From contig NZ_JAADZV010000001.1 in the NCBI RefSeq assembly GCF_010645075.1, forward strand, positions 868,001-932,000: a stretch of DNA of 64,000 nt. Direction: 5' to 3'. This document shows positions 46,177 through 54,393 of the stretch, in pieces. A model generated the notes under the pieces. The model saw only the letters and a program-made list of their open reading frames with translations. It did no database searches and had not been told where the DNA came from. How positions within the stretch are numbered: position 1 is the stretch's first letter; each line of letters begins with the position of its first letter. Origin of the DNA: Flavobacterium limi (lineage in GTDB: Bacteria; Bacteroidota; Bacteroidia; Flavobacteriales; Flavobacteriaceae). Both the position numbers and the translations under genes were made by a program.

Positions 46177-48357
46177 ATGATAAAATTTCACAAGAATATT
46201 GTTCTTGCAGCCCTTTCTATGTCATTTTTTGGCTATAATGTGGCAGCACAGAAATCCGGTGGAGGCCTTTCAAAAGGGAAATATACAGCTTTGGTAAATC
46301 CGTTTATTGGGACAGCGCCTTTGCTTGATACTAAAATAATAGGCTATACACCGCCTGCAGATATGCGAGTTTGGGCAGGTTTGGTATTTCCGGGTTCATC
46401 AGTACCTAATGCTATGGTGCAGTTAAGTCCGATGACAAAATACAGATCGGGAGCAGGATATGAATATGAGGATACTAACATTTTAGGATTCACACATACT
46501 AATAAAGGACACTGGAATTTATGTCATATTCCGCTTTTGCCAGTTTCGGATGGAGCTTCTTTTCCATACAAATCATCCTTTAGTCATGATCAGGAAAAGG
46601 CAAGCCCGGCATATTACGAAGTGTATTTAAAAGAGTATAATGTTCAGGTAAAACTAACATCAACTTTGCGTTGCGGTGTGCACGAATATACTTTTAAAAA
46701 TAACAAAGGCAGAAAAGTACTTTTTGATCTTGGAAGAGCGAATAACCGTGTTGATGACTGGCAGATAAAACAGGAAAGTTCAAATGCGGTAAGCGGTTTT
46801 CAAAGAACCGGAGGCGAAAAAATATACTTTTATGCTTCTTTAAGCAGTCCTATTGAAAAATTAGACACTAAAGATATAGCTAAAAGCGGTGGATATACTT
46901 TAGTCAATATTAAGGACGGCGATGCTAAACCGGTTACAGTAAAAATTGCTTTATCGTTTGTAAGTGTTGAAAATGCAACTGAAAATTTAAAAGCCGAAGT
47001 AGGGGAAAAAAGCCTGTCAAAAGTTTTTAATGAAGGAAGTGTCGAGTGGGAAAACCTGCTTTCTAAAATTCAGGTTAAAGGAGGAAACGAGCAGCAAAAC
47101 GTGATGTTTTACAGTATGCTTTACAGATCGTTTTTATGGCCTGCCCTGCGAAGTGATGTAAACGGTCAGTTTATTGATGAAGCCGGAAAAGTGCGAAAAG
47201 AAAATTACCGTTATTACACACTTCCTTCATTATGGGATGATTACAGAAATAAATTGGTTTTATTAAGCATTTTTTCTCCGGAAGTTACCGCTGATATTAT
47301 TAGTTCCATGATTAACGAAGGAGAGATTAAAGGTTTTATGCCTACTTTCTTCCATGGAGATCATGCAGCATCCTTTATTGCAGGCTCATACATGCGCGGA
47401 ATCAGAAATTATGATGTTAAAAAAGCGTACGAGCTATTATTAAATAATGCCTATAAAGAGGGAGGAACCAGACCTCACATTTCAGAATACATTGCAAAAG
47501 GGTATGTTCCTGAACAAGATATTAAGAATCCAAAAATAGAAACCAAAGGGAATGCAGGAGTTACTAAAACCCTTGAATATGCTTATGATGATCATGCACT
47601 TTCATTATTAGCTAAAGAGTTAAATGACACAGAACATTATAACGATTTGGCTAAACGCGCTAAAAATTATGCCAACGTATTTGATGAGTCGACTACTTTC
47701 ATGAGAGGAAAACTGGAAGATGGAAAATGGGTCACGCCATTCAACCCTGAATTTCCGTACTATGAGTACATGTACAGGGAAGCGAATGCATGGAACGTTT
47801 CCTTTTATGTACCGCATGATATGCCCGGATTAGTCAAACTTTATGGCGGTGACAAGCCTTTCGAAGCTAAATTAGACGAACTGTTTACAAAACCATGGAA
47901 TACAAATTATATTGCATGGAATATTTCGGGGTTTATAGGACAATATTGTCATGGGAACCAGCCGGCTCATGAAGCGCCATTTTCGTATTATTTTGTAAAC
48001 AAACCTGAAAAATCGCAAAAGAGAATAGACGAAATCTTAGAAACAATGTACGGGATTGGTCCAGAAAAACTTGCCCTGAGTGGTATGGATGATGCGGGTG
48101 AAATGTCTTCGTGGTATGTGTTTGGAGCGCTTGGACTTTACCCGTTATCGCCTGCCGATCCTGAATACATTGTAACAGTTCCAATTTTTAAGGAAGTGGC
48201 CTGGACTACACCAGCAGGAAAGAAACTAACAATAAAAAATCCTAATGGGAAAAGAGATTTAGAAGCCATTAAAGTAAACGGTTCTAAAATTAACGGTTAT
48301 TTCATTCCTCATGATTTGTTTAAAAATGGAGGAGAAATACAAGTTATAACCAAATAA
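46177..48357 (+). CDS. GH92 alpha-mannosidase (second of two)
   Basis: A 726-residue secreted GH92 enzyme: signal peptide ending VAAQ, N-terminal 'TALVNPFIGTAPLLDTKIIGYTPPADMRVWAGLVFPGSSVPNAMVQLSP' and C-terminal 'YCHGNQPAHEAPFSYYFVNKP' and 'LSGMDDAGEMSSWYVFGALGLYP'. The active-site loop (GMDDAGEMSS) differs from the first GH92 (GDEDNGQTSA), and the two are not close copies. They probably cut different alpha-linkages, for example 1,2 versus 1,3, as found among GH92 enzymes in other mannan loci. A 211-base gap with a palindromic repeat separates it from GH125. It is the last gene of the operon. Confidence 0.93.
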   Translation: MIKFHKNIVLAALSMSFFGYNVAAQKSGGGLSKGKYTALVNPFIGTAPLLDTKIIGYTPPADMRVWAGLVFPGSSVPNAMVQLSPMTKYRSGAGYEYEDTNILGFTHTNKGHWNLCHIPLLPVSDGASFPYKSSFSHDQEKASPAYYEVYLKEYNVQVKLTSTLRCGVHEYTFKNNKGRKVLFDLGRANNRVDDWQIKQESSNAVSGFQRTGGEKIYFYASLSSPIEKLDTKDIAKSGGYTLVNIKDGDAKPVTVKIALSFVSVENATENLKAEVGEKSLSKVFNEGSVEWENLLSKIQVKGGNEQQNVMFYSMLYRSFLWPALRSDVNGQFIDEAGKVRKENYRYYTLPSLWDDYRNKLVLLSIFSPEVTADIISSMINEGEIKGFMPTFFHGDHAASFIAGSYMRGIRNYDVKKAYELLLNNAYKEGGTRPHISEYIAKGYVPEQDIKNPKIETKGNAGVTKTLEYAYDDHALSLLAKELNDTEHYNDLAKRAKNYANVFDESTTFMRGKLEDGKWVTPFNPEFPYYEYMYREANAWNVSFYVPHDMPGLVKLYGGDKPFEAKLDELFTKPWNTNYIAWNISGFIGQYCHGNQPAHEAPFSYYFVNKPEKSQKRIDEILETMYGIGPEKLALSGMDDAGEMSSWYVFGALGLYPLSPADPEYIVTVPIFKEVAWTTPAGKKLTIKNPNGKRDLEAIKVNGSKINGYFIPHDLFKNGGEIQVITK

Positions 48358-48374
48358 TAAAATTAAAATAAATG

Positions 48375-48415
48375 AAGAAGCCGTTCAAAATATGTTTTGG
48401 AACGGCTTCTTTTTT
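48375..48415 (+). terminator. Rho-independent terminator ending the mannan operon
   Basis: A stem AAGAAGCCGTTC (48375-48386) with GAACGGCTTCTT (48400-48411), 13-base loop, then a T-run. It closes the SusC-to-GH92 transcription unit. Confidence 0.92.
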
Positions 48416-48440
48416 GCATTTATAACGAATTCAAATCCGA

Positions 48441-48812
48441 TTACTCTTTATTTGAGTTTAAATCATTTTTGTTTTCATCATTCGTAATAACGTCGTCTTT
48501 ATTTACGATATTTTCCTGTTTCTCTGATTTAGTTTTATTGGTTTCAAAATCGTTTTCAGGATGTTTGAGATCTTCAATAAATTCTTCCTGATATTGATAT
48601 GGATCTTCATCTCTCGCATAATTATCATTGTCAACGAGTGTATTTTGATCTATGTAATCAGGATCGCTTTCTCCGAATTCTGTTTTATTTTCTTTATTCG
48701 GCACCGGCTGGGAATGAGTTTGATTTTGAATATCACTACCATCAACAAGTGTGTTTTGATCAATAAAATCCGGATCTGTTTGGCCGTATTCGTTGTTGTT
48801 TTGATTTTCCAT
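48441..48812 (-). CDS. Small acidic, probably disordered protein with a duplicated module
   Basis: A 123-residue protein made mostly of Asn, Asp, Glu, Gln and Lys, with no hydrophobic core, signal or membrane segment. It holds two near-identical modules: DPDFIDQNTLVD (about residue 13) and DPDYIDQNTLVD (about residue 49), preceded by YGQT and FGES. The duplication is visible in the DNA too. The rest is acidic linker. I do not recognise a family or function. A -7-like box (TAAATTTG, 48873-48880, minus strand) lies upstream. The longer open frame on the opposite strand here is an artefact of the composition. Confidence 0.75.
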   Translation of the reverse strand: MENQNNNEYGQTDPDFIDQNTLVDGSDIQNQTHSQPVPNKENKTEFGESDPDYIDQNTLVDNDNYARDEDPYQYQEEFIEDLKHPENDFETNKTKSEKQENIVNKDDVITNDENKNDLNSNKE

Positions 48813-49101
48813 GATATTGTTGTTTTAGAATGATTATTGTTTTAGTCTTGTGTTTTTAACCTTTGATATTTACAAATTTATTCTAAAGTATTGATGAAGG
48901 TATTACAGAAAAATAGCTTATAGTTCTATAATTAATAGGAATTTATAATTAAAGCTGAATACTTGAAAAACAATATCGACTAAACAAGTAATTACGAATG
49001 TTATCCATTCTGATACTAATTGAATAGTCATAATTTGTTTTAGAGTATTAAGGATATCTTTAAAATATTTATTTGGTATTTAATTACCTAAAAACTATAT
49101 A

Positions 49102-49134
49102 TTTGTATTTTACTAAATCGTTTTACTAAATTTA
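49102..49134 (+). promoter_or_regulatory. Promoter of the sugar porter gene with LacI-type operator
   Basis: TTTG (49102-49105), 21-base spacer, TAAATTTA (49127-49134). The spacer contains TACTAAATCGTTTTACTA (49111-49128), the same 18-bp site with six of eight symmetric pairs kept. It is the third copy of the operator in the window and ties the porter to the mannan regulon. The remaining upstream gap (48813-49100) shows nothing else. Confidence 0.75.
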
Positions 49135-49214
49135 TGTTACTTAAATATTGAATATAGTCTTTAGGAACAAAATTAGAAAAAACATACTACTAACTAACTA
49201 ACTAAACCTTAATT

Positions 49215-50540
49215 ATGAATAAAATACTTTTATGGTCAATAACGGCTGCTTTGGCCGGTTTTTTATTTGGATTTGATACTGTTGTAATCTCCGGAGCCGA
49301 TAAAAAATTACAGGAATTATGGCATACTTCAGATGTTTTTCATGGATCAGTAGTAATGGCAATGGCTTTATGGGGAACTGTTTTGGGAGCTATCTTTGGA
49401 GGTATTCCAACCAATACTTTAGGAAGAAAGAAAACTCTCATCTGGATTGGTATTTTATTTTTAGGATCTGCCATTGGATCCGCTTTCTCAAATGATCCGT
49501 GGACTTTCGCATTTTTCCGTTTTTTGGGCGGATTAGGAATAGGAGCGTCTACAATTGCTGCCCCGGCATATGTTTCTGAAATCGCTCCTGCAAAAGATCG
49601 CGGAAGATTAGTGTCCTTATATCAGTTTAATATCGTTTTAGGAATTTTAATGGCTTTTTTATCTAATTATTTGTTGAGAGATGCAGGCGAAAACGCATGG
49701 CGATGGATGGTTGGAGTGATGGCTTTTCCGGCTTTTATTTACACTGTTATTGTTTTTACTATTCCGGAAAGTCCAAGATGGTTATTGTCAAAATCGAGAA
49801 TTCATGAGGCTAAGGTTATTTTAGAAAAAATTGACCCTACAGCAAAAATTGAAGATTTGATGCAGGAAATGCATATTGGCGAAAGCGAAAATGAAGCTAT
49901 AAAAGGGGAAACCATATTTTTGAAGAAATACAGATTTCCGTTAATTCTGGCTTTTTTAATAGCAGTGTTTAATCAGTTTTCAGGTATAAATGCATTTTTA
50001 TATTACGCACCAAGAATTTTCGCAGAAGCAGGATTAGAAGAAAGCGCAGCATTAATGAGCAGTGTAGGAATTGGAATTACTAATCTTGTATTTACATTAT
50101 TTGGAGTATTTTTAATTGATGTTTTAGGAAGGAAAGTATTAATGTATATTGGCTCTATTGGCTACATCATATCTCTAAGTCTTGTATCAGTTGCATTCTT
50201 CTTAAAATGGCAGGGTGTGCAGGTTCCCCTCTTTTTGTTTCTGTTTATTGCTTCTCATGCCATTGGGCAGGGTGCTGTCATTTGGGTTTTTATTTCTGAG
50301 ATATTCCCTAATCACTTAAGAGCAGGTGGACAGGCGTTCGGTTCTTCCACGCATTGGGTTTTAGCAGCAATTATTCCATCTGCGATCCCTTTTTTATTTT
50401 CGACAATTGGTGCGGGAGTTGTCTTTTTGATTTTTGCTGTGATGATGGTATTTCAATTGCTTTTTGTGATTTTTATGATGCCTGAAACGAAAGGGAAATC
50501 TTTGGAAGAACTTCAGGAGACAATTTTAAAAGACAAATAA
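49215..50540 (+). CDS. MFS sugar porter (sugar:proton symporter family)
   Basis: A 441-residue inner-membrane protein with twelve predicted helices. Sugar-porter signatures are present: 'GFLFGFDTVVISGA' in helix 1, 'GRKKTLIWIG' after helix 2, 'PESPRWLLSKSR' before the central loop, 'FNQFSGINAFLYYAPRIF' in helix 7 and 'PETKGKSLEELQE' at the end. These proteins move hexoses or pentoses with protons. Its promoter shares the LacI-type operator of the mannan genes, so the likely substrate is mannose from the periplasmic mannosidases (inference). Its end faces the AraC gene with a 12-base gap. Confidence 0.93.
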   Translation: MNKILLWSITAALAGFLFGFDTVVISGADKKLQELWHTSDVFHGSVVMAMALWGTVLGAIFGGIPTNTLGRKKTLIWIGILFLGSAIGSAFSNDPWTFAFFRFLGGLGIGASTIAAPAYVSEIAPAKDRGRLVSLYQFNIVLGILMAFLSNYLLRDAGENAWRWMVGVMAFPAFIYTVIVFTIPESPRWLLSKSRIHEAKVILEKIDPTAKIEDLMQEMHIGESENEAIKGETIFLKKYRFPLILAFLIAVFNQFSGINAFLYYAPRIFAEAGLEESAALMSSVGIGITNLVFTLFGVFLIDVLGRKVLMYIGSIGYIISLSLVSVAFFLKWQGVQVPLFLFLFIASHAIGQGAVIWVFISEIFPNHLRAGGQAFGSSTHWVLAAIIPSAIPFLFSTIGAGVVFLIFAVMMVFQLLFVIFMMPETKGKSLEELQETILKDK

Positions 50541-50552
50541 TTTGGATTATCA

Positions 50553-51428
50553 TCATTTATTGGAATTGTCTTCCAGTAAATGACTAAAATCTTTTGCAAA
50601 TTGCGATTGCTCAAAAAAGTGAGAAGGAGAATGACCAAAAAAATGTTGAAAATCCTTAATTAAGTGTGCCTGATCAAAAAACTTATAATCATGTATAATC
50701 TGCTGCCAATCCAGTGTGTCCATTTGTAGTACATCTTTGTATAAAGCATTTGCCCGAATGATACGGCTATACATTTTAGGCGAAACACCCACCTGTTCCT
50801 TAAAGTGATTTTGAAAAGATGCCCTCGTCATGCCTACATGGTTACGAAGCTGAACAATATCAATCTGACCATTACTTTCCTTAATGAGCTGCATGGCGGC
50901 CATAAGTTCTTTTCGACAATCTTTTTTTGACCTTAAAGCTTGTTCCAATAACCAGTTGTCAACAACAGCAATTGTCTTTTTTATATTTGGGTAACTATCG
51001 TCTAAGGGGTTATAAAGGCTTGAAGTATTTGGTAAGAAATCATCTGCTTCTGTCCATCTATTGGTGAAATTTTGTTGTGGAATACCCCACAATGTGTAAG
51101 CTGCACCAGGTTTAAATTCAACAAAAATCCCGGTATTGAGGCATACATCGCTCGAAAAATGCCTGACTCCATCCAATTGCCCGCTGAAACGAATGCGTGC
51201 CCGCATATTTTCTCCCCTGCCAATATCCAGTACACTTGCCGGAGAAATAAGTATCGTCAATGTGTTATATCCCGAAGGCGAAACCATCCACGGCTGATTA
51301 AAGGCAGGATTACTTCCAAAATTTATTACCCGATAACACGATATCAGATGTTGGAGGGCAGGTTGTGGGTAATAGAGTTCCAAATAAAGACATGAATTAA
51401 ATACCGAAGGTAAAGATAAATAAGTCAA
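50553..51428 (-). CDS. AraC-family transcriptional regulator
   Basis: A 291-residue protein with an N-terminal sensing region of the type found in DUF6597-like AraC regulators ('HLISCYRVINFG', 'FVEFKPGAAYTLWGIP'). A C-terminal AraC helix-turn-helix pair (about 185-285) reads 'VQLRNHVGMTRASFQNHFKEQVGVSPKMYSRIIRA' and 'WQQIIHDYKFFDQAHLIKDFQHFFGHSPSHFF'. Both helix pairs look intact. It is transcribed alone, away from the lipoprotein gene at 51629, and the 200 bases between them must hold both promoters. Its target is unknown; the divergent lipoprotein pair is the simplest candidate. Confidence 0.9.
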   Translation of the reverse strand: MTYLSLPSVFNSCLYLELYYPQPALQHLISCYRVINFGSNPAFNQPWMVSPSGYNTLTILISPASVLDIGRGENMRARIRFSGQLDGVRHFSSDVCLNTGIFVEFKPGAAYTLWGIPQQNFTNRWTEADDFLPNTSSLYNPLDDSYPNIKKTIAVVDNWLLEQALRSKKDCRKELMAAMQLIKESNGQIDIVQLRNHVGMTRASFQNHFKEQVGVSPKMYSRIIRANALYKDVLQMDTLDWQQIIHDYKFFDQAHLIKDFQHFFGHSPSHFFEQSQFAKDFSHLLEDNSNK

Positions 51429-51628
51429 TAAATAAAAAAAGCTTTCAGACTTAGCATTTTTTACAATGAAGTTAAATTGTAAGAATTTTATTTTGCATCC
51501 AGTGGAATTCAGATAAAAATGCTTTGTAAAAATTGATATACTTCCATTTTTATGTCAGGCTTTATTTTTCCATTGCATCTAAGATTTTAAACATATATCA
51601 AAGAAGAATTTTTAAATCAAAAACCTTT

Positions 51629-52657
51629 ATGAAAATGAATGTAAGAATAATGAACATCAGTGTAATATTCTCAATACTACTGCTGACCATGCCTGGATGC
51701 AGTAAAGATGATGAGACAACTGGCAATTCTGAAATCTCGAATGTGTATGTTGCCGGTTATGAACAAAACGGAGGGGTAAATCAGGCTGTGATATGGCAAA
51801 AAGGTGTGGCTGTAAATTTAGGTACAGCAGGAAAAAACTCTGTTGCAAAAGCTGTGTTTGTGTCTGGAAAGGATGTTTATGTAGCAGGTCACGAATCTGT
51901 TAGTGCAGAAGAAGGTTCGAACAGGCAAATAAAACTTTGGAAAAACGGGAAGCCTGTAACTATTACGGACGGTTCAAAAGATGCAGTTGTTACTGATTTA
52001 TATGTAGCGGGCAATGATGTATACATTCTGGGGAATGAATTTAATGGTTCTTTGAATGTAGCTAAAATTTGGAAAAATGGAACAGCCTCTGCGCTTACAG
52101 ACGATACAAAAGAAGGAATAGCAAATGCAATAGCAGTATCAGGAGGAAATGTATATGTTGTCGGTTCTGAAGCAAGCAATGGAATGCAAATAGTAAAACT
52201 CTGGAAAAATGGAGTTTCAGAAGACCTTACAGATGTCGTAAAAAGTGCCGAAGCCAATGCTTTATTTGTATCCAATAGTGATGTATATGTGGCAGGAGAA
52301 GAACAGGGAAATGCAAAATTCTGGAAAAAAGGTAAAGCCACAATCGTCGCCAGTAAAATTGCAAAAGCAACAGGCATTCATGTATCAGGAAATGATGTTT
52401 ACGTAATTTTTGAGCAATATAATGCTGAAACCAAAAAGTGGCAGGGCAAGCTTTGGAAAAACGGACAAATCAACAATATTTCCGACGGAACACAGGATTG
52501 TCAACTGACAAACATAGTCGTTGATGATAATACAGTATACATATCGGGCAGTGAGAGTGACGGAACCCTAAATAATGCGAAAGTATGGAAAAATGGTATT
52601 GCTACGAATATTGGCAGACAAAATGCAGTAGCACTTGATATAACTGTAGCTGAGTAA
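51629..52657 (+). CDS. Repeat-containing lipoprotein, probable beta-propeller
   Basis: A 342-residue lipoprotein (lipobox LLTMPGC, then SKDDETTG). Start chosen at ATG 51629, because upstream in-frame codons give no signal peptide. The mature protein is about seven repeats of 45-50 residues, each with a 'VYVAGxE' strand and a 'AKxWKNG' strand, for example 'VYVVGSEASNGMQIVKLWKNG' broken by 'DLTD' turns. Seven such four-strand units suggest a seven-bladed beta-propeller. Function is not recognised; binding at the cell surface or in the periplasm is likely. It lies next to another lipoprotein gene (83-base gap). Confidence 0.75.
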   Translation: MKMNVRIMNISVIFSILLLTMPGCSKDDETTGNSEISNVYVAGYEQNGGVNQAVIWQKGVAVNLGTAGKNSVAKAVFVSGKDVYVAGHESVSAEEGSNRQIKLWKNGKPVTITDGSKDAVVTDLYVAGNDVYILGNEFNGSLNVAKIWKNGTASALTDDTKEGIANAIAVSGGNVYVVGSEASNGMQIVKLWKNGVSEDLTDVVKSAEANALFVSNSDVYVAGEEQGNAKFWKKGKATIVASKIAKATGIHVSGNDVYVIFEQYNAETKKWQGKLWKNGQINNISDGTQDCQLTNIVVDDNTVYISGSESDGTLNNAKVWKNGIATNIGRQNAVALDITVAE

Positions 52658-52739
52658 TAAATTATAATAGTAACTCTTTTGAAAATCAATTTATACTAAT
52701 CTAATAATATCAATTATAAAATATTAATTAAAATAAAAC

Positions 52740-53546
52740 ATGAAATATCTATTGTTACCAATATTTTGTATGCTCTTACTATCCTGTTCTAAAGATGATG
52801 GAGATGTAGACCATACTCCATTACAGAAGGTCAGCCTGACAGTAAAATCAATATACAAAGATGCTGGTGGGAATATAACTTTAACAAATGAATATACTTA
52901 TGATAGTCAAAAACGCATGAAGACGCATAAGGCTATTAATAAAAACCCTCAATTAAATGCCATTACAACTTATGATTATGAAAATGGTAAAATTACATCG
53001 ATAAAAGATTATGATGATCCTTCAAAGCCATTAGAAAAAAAAATATATTTCTACAATGCAAATGGTATGGTAAAAGAAGAGGAATATATCAATAATGTAC
53101 TTAAATATATTATCGAATGGTATCATCGTTCAGACGGGGGAAAAGAAAGAAGAATAAAAAATCCGTCGGGTCATTTATTTGAAACCTGGTATTATCGTTT
53201 TACTTCATCCGGTAATATACAACGTGTTGTGCTCGATTATACAGATAATGCTGATGACGATACAGAATACATTTTTAGTAATTATGATACTAAGAAGCGT
53301 TCAGAAGTTAGTTATTTAAACGCTGTTTTACCTAGTCTTCTCATGCAGATTGAAGGAACAAAATTATCAATTCAAAATAATCCTCAGACCTTTGCTCAAA
53401 AGAGTCTTGTTACGGGCGGTTATTTAATTAACAGTAAAATTGAATATACCTATAATATAAAAGATCAGGTAACACAAATGAAAATATTCCGGGCTCACAA
53501 TAATGATTTAGTATATAATATTACTTTAGAGTATCAGGATTTTTGA
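52740..53546 (+). CDS. Hypothetical lipoprotein with YD-like (wedge) repeats
   Basis: A 268-residue lipoprotein (lipobox LLLSC, then SKDDGDVD). The body is a row of short beta-strand pairs such as 'NEYTYDSQKRMKT', 'TTYDYENGKITSIKDYD', 'KIYFYNANGMVKEEEY' and 'IEYTYNIKDQVTQMKIF', which resemble RHS/YD-repeat or DUF4595-like sheets. No catalytic motif was seen. It begins with the same SKDD start as the propeller lipoprotein upstream, so the two may be co-expressed, although the gap holds no clear promoter. Function unknown. Confidence 0.75.
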   Translation: MKYLLLPIFCMLLLSCSKDDGDVDHTPLQKVSLTVKSIYKDAGGNITLTNEYTYDSQKRMKTHKAINKNPQLNAITTYDYENGKITSIKDYDDPSKPLEKKIYFYNANGMVKEEEYINNVLKYIIEWYHRSDGGKERRIKNPSGHLFETWYYRFTSSGNIQRVVLDYTDNADDDTEYIFSNYDTKKRSEVSYLNAVLPSLLMQIEGTKLSIQNNPQTFAQKSLVTGGYLINSKIEYTYNIKDQVTQMKIFRAHNNDLVYNITLEYQDF

Positions 53547-53574
53547 TACAAATAATGAGTATGTTATAAAGATA

Positions 53575-53614
53575 AATACTCAGGGAATGTATATAAATAA
53601 TCTCCCTAAGTATT
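53575..53614 (+). terminator. Hairpin after the YD-repeat lipoprotein
   Basis: Arms AATACTCAGGGA (53575-53586) and TCCCTAAGTATT (53603-53614) pair with one mismatch around a 16-base loop. The T-run is weak. It probably protects or ends the message. The rest of the 295-base gap holds only the promoter of the next gene. Confidence 0.45.
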
Positions 53615-53773
53615 TTAATGACTTTTATTAAGAGTATAACATAGCTTAAAAAGATCTGTACATCAAAAATGTAGATAAGGAGGATATATAGTTATTGCAG
53701 AGATATTAATAATGTTTTTTAAAAATTGTTATTAAAATGTTGATAAATAGTGTTTTATGTTGAGGTTTTATAA

Positions 53774-53804
53774 TTGTTTTTAACTCAATTAATAGTTATA
53801 TTTG
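53774..53804 (+). promoter_or_regulatory. Promoter of the 82-residue protein gene
   Basis: TTG (53774-53776), 20-base spacer, TATATTTG (53797-53804), followed by a leader of about 30 bases. A full match to the Bacteroidota promoter, which supports the short gene as real. Confidence 0.7.
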
Positions 53805-53841
53805 ATTAAATCAAACGGCTTATTAATTTAAAATATTTACT

Positions 53842-54090
53842 ATGGATAAAGCTATAAAACTTAAGGTTCGTAAGGAATTAAATGGTCAGCAGCAGTTGAA
53901 TATAATTAGATTAAAAGGAAGTTTAATTTCGAAAGGATATACAGAAATAATACATATACTGGATCAGGATGATGAATTTCATATCAATTCGTTTGCAACA
54001 CCGGTAGAGTCAACTAATGAAGTCCAGGAGTATATTACTGCATTTATTAGTAAAGAAAATTTAAGTGATACAATATGTCTTTATAAATAG
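53842..54090 (+). CDS. Small hypothetical protein (82 aa)
   Basis: An 82-residue protein with no signal peptide or membrane segment, starting MDKAIKLKVRKELNGQQQ and with a predicted mixed alpha/beta content. It has its own promoter (53774-53804) and its own terminator (54133-54162), so it is a single-gene unit and very likely translated. I do not recognise the family. Nothing in its surroundings gives a function. Confidence 0.65.
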   Translation: MDKAIKLKVRKELNGQQQLNIIRLKGSLISKGYTEIIHILDQDDEFHINSFATPVESTNEVQEYITAFISKENLSDTICLYK

Positions 54091-54132
54091 TATTCTTTAT
54101 TTTCTATAATTAAAGCAATCTTAGTAAAATCA

Positions 54133-54162
54133 AAATGTCCGGCTATCGGACATTTCATTTTT
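54133..54162 (+). terminator. Rho-independent terminator after the 82-residue protein gene
   Basis: A 9-bp stem AAATGTCCG / CGGACATTT (54133-54141 with 54147-54155), 5-base loop, then CATTTTT. Confidence 0.85.
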
Positions 54163-54393
54163 ACAGCAATATTAAGCTATAAATCACTAACGTTTAATGC
54201 TATTATTTTGCACTTTTATAAAGTATCAGCCTCAGAGGAACAGGCTAAATTGCTTCGGTTTTTGATTTTTTATATCCACTTCACTTTTACTATTGCCAAT
54301 AGAGGAAACCTTAAAATGAATAAAAATGCTTATTTTGTACCGATATTTTACAAAATATCATATACAAAATTTCAGATTCAAACCTTCTATTAC

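Noticed and set aside
48561..48833. A 90-codon hydrophobic frame opposite the acidic 123-residue protein
   Set aside because: The Asp/Asn/Glu-rich codons of the true gene read as Ile/Phe/Val on the other strand; the duplicated module makes sense only on the minus strand.
51072..51395. A 107-codon frame opposite the AraC regulator gene
   Set aside because: Antisense to a complete AraC gene with intact helix-turn-helix motifs; no recognisable features.
54208..54393. A 62-codon N-terminal extension of the DUF4861 protein
   Set aside because: The extension would put the clear signal peptide in the middle of the protein; the ATG at 54394 starts exactly at the signal peptide.
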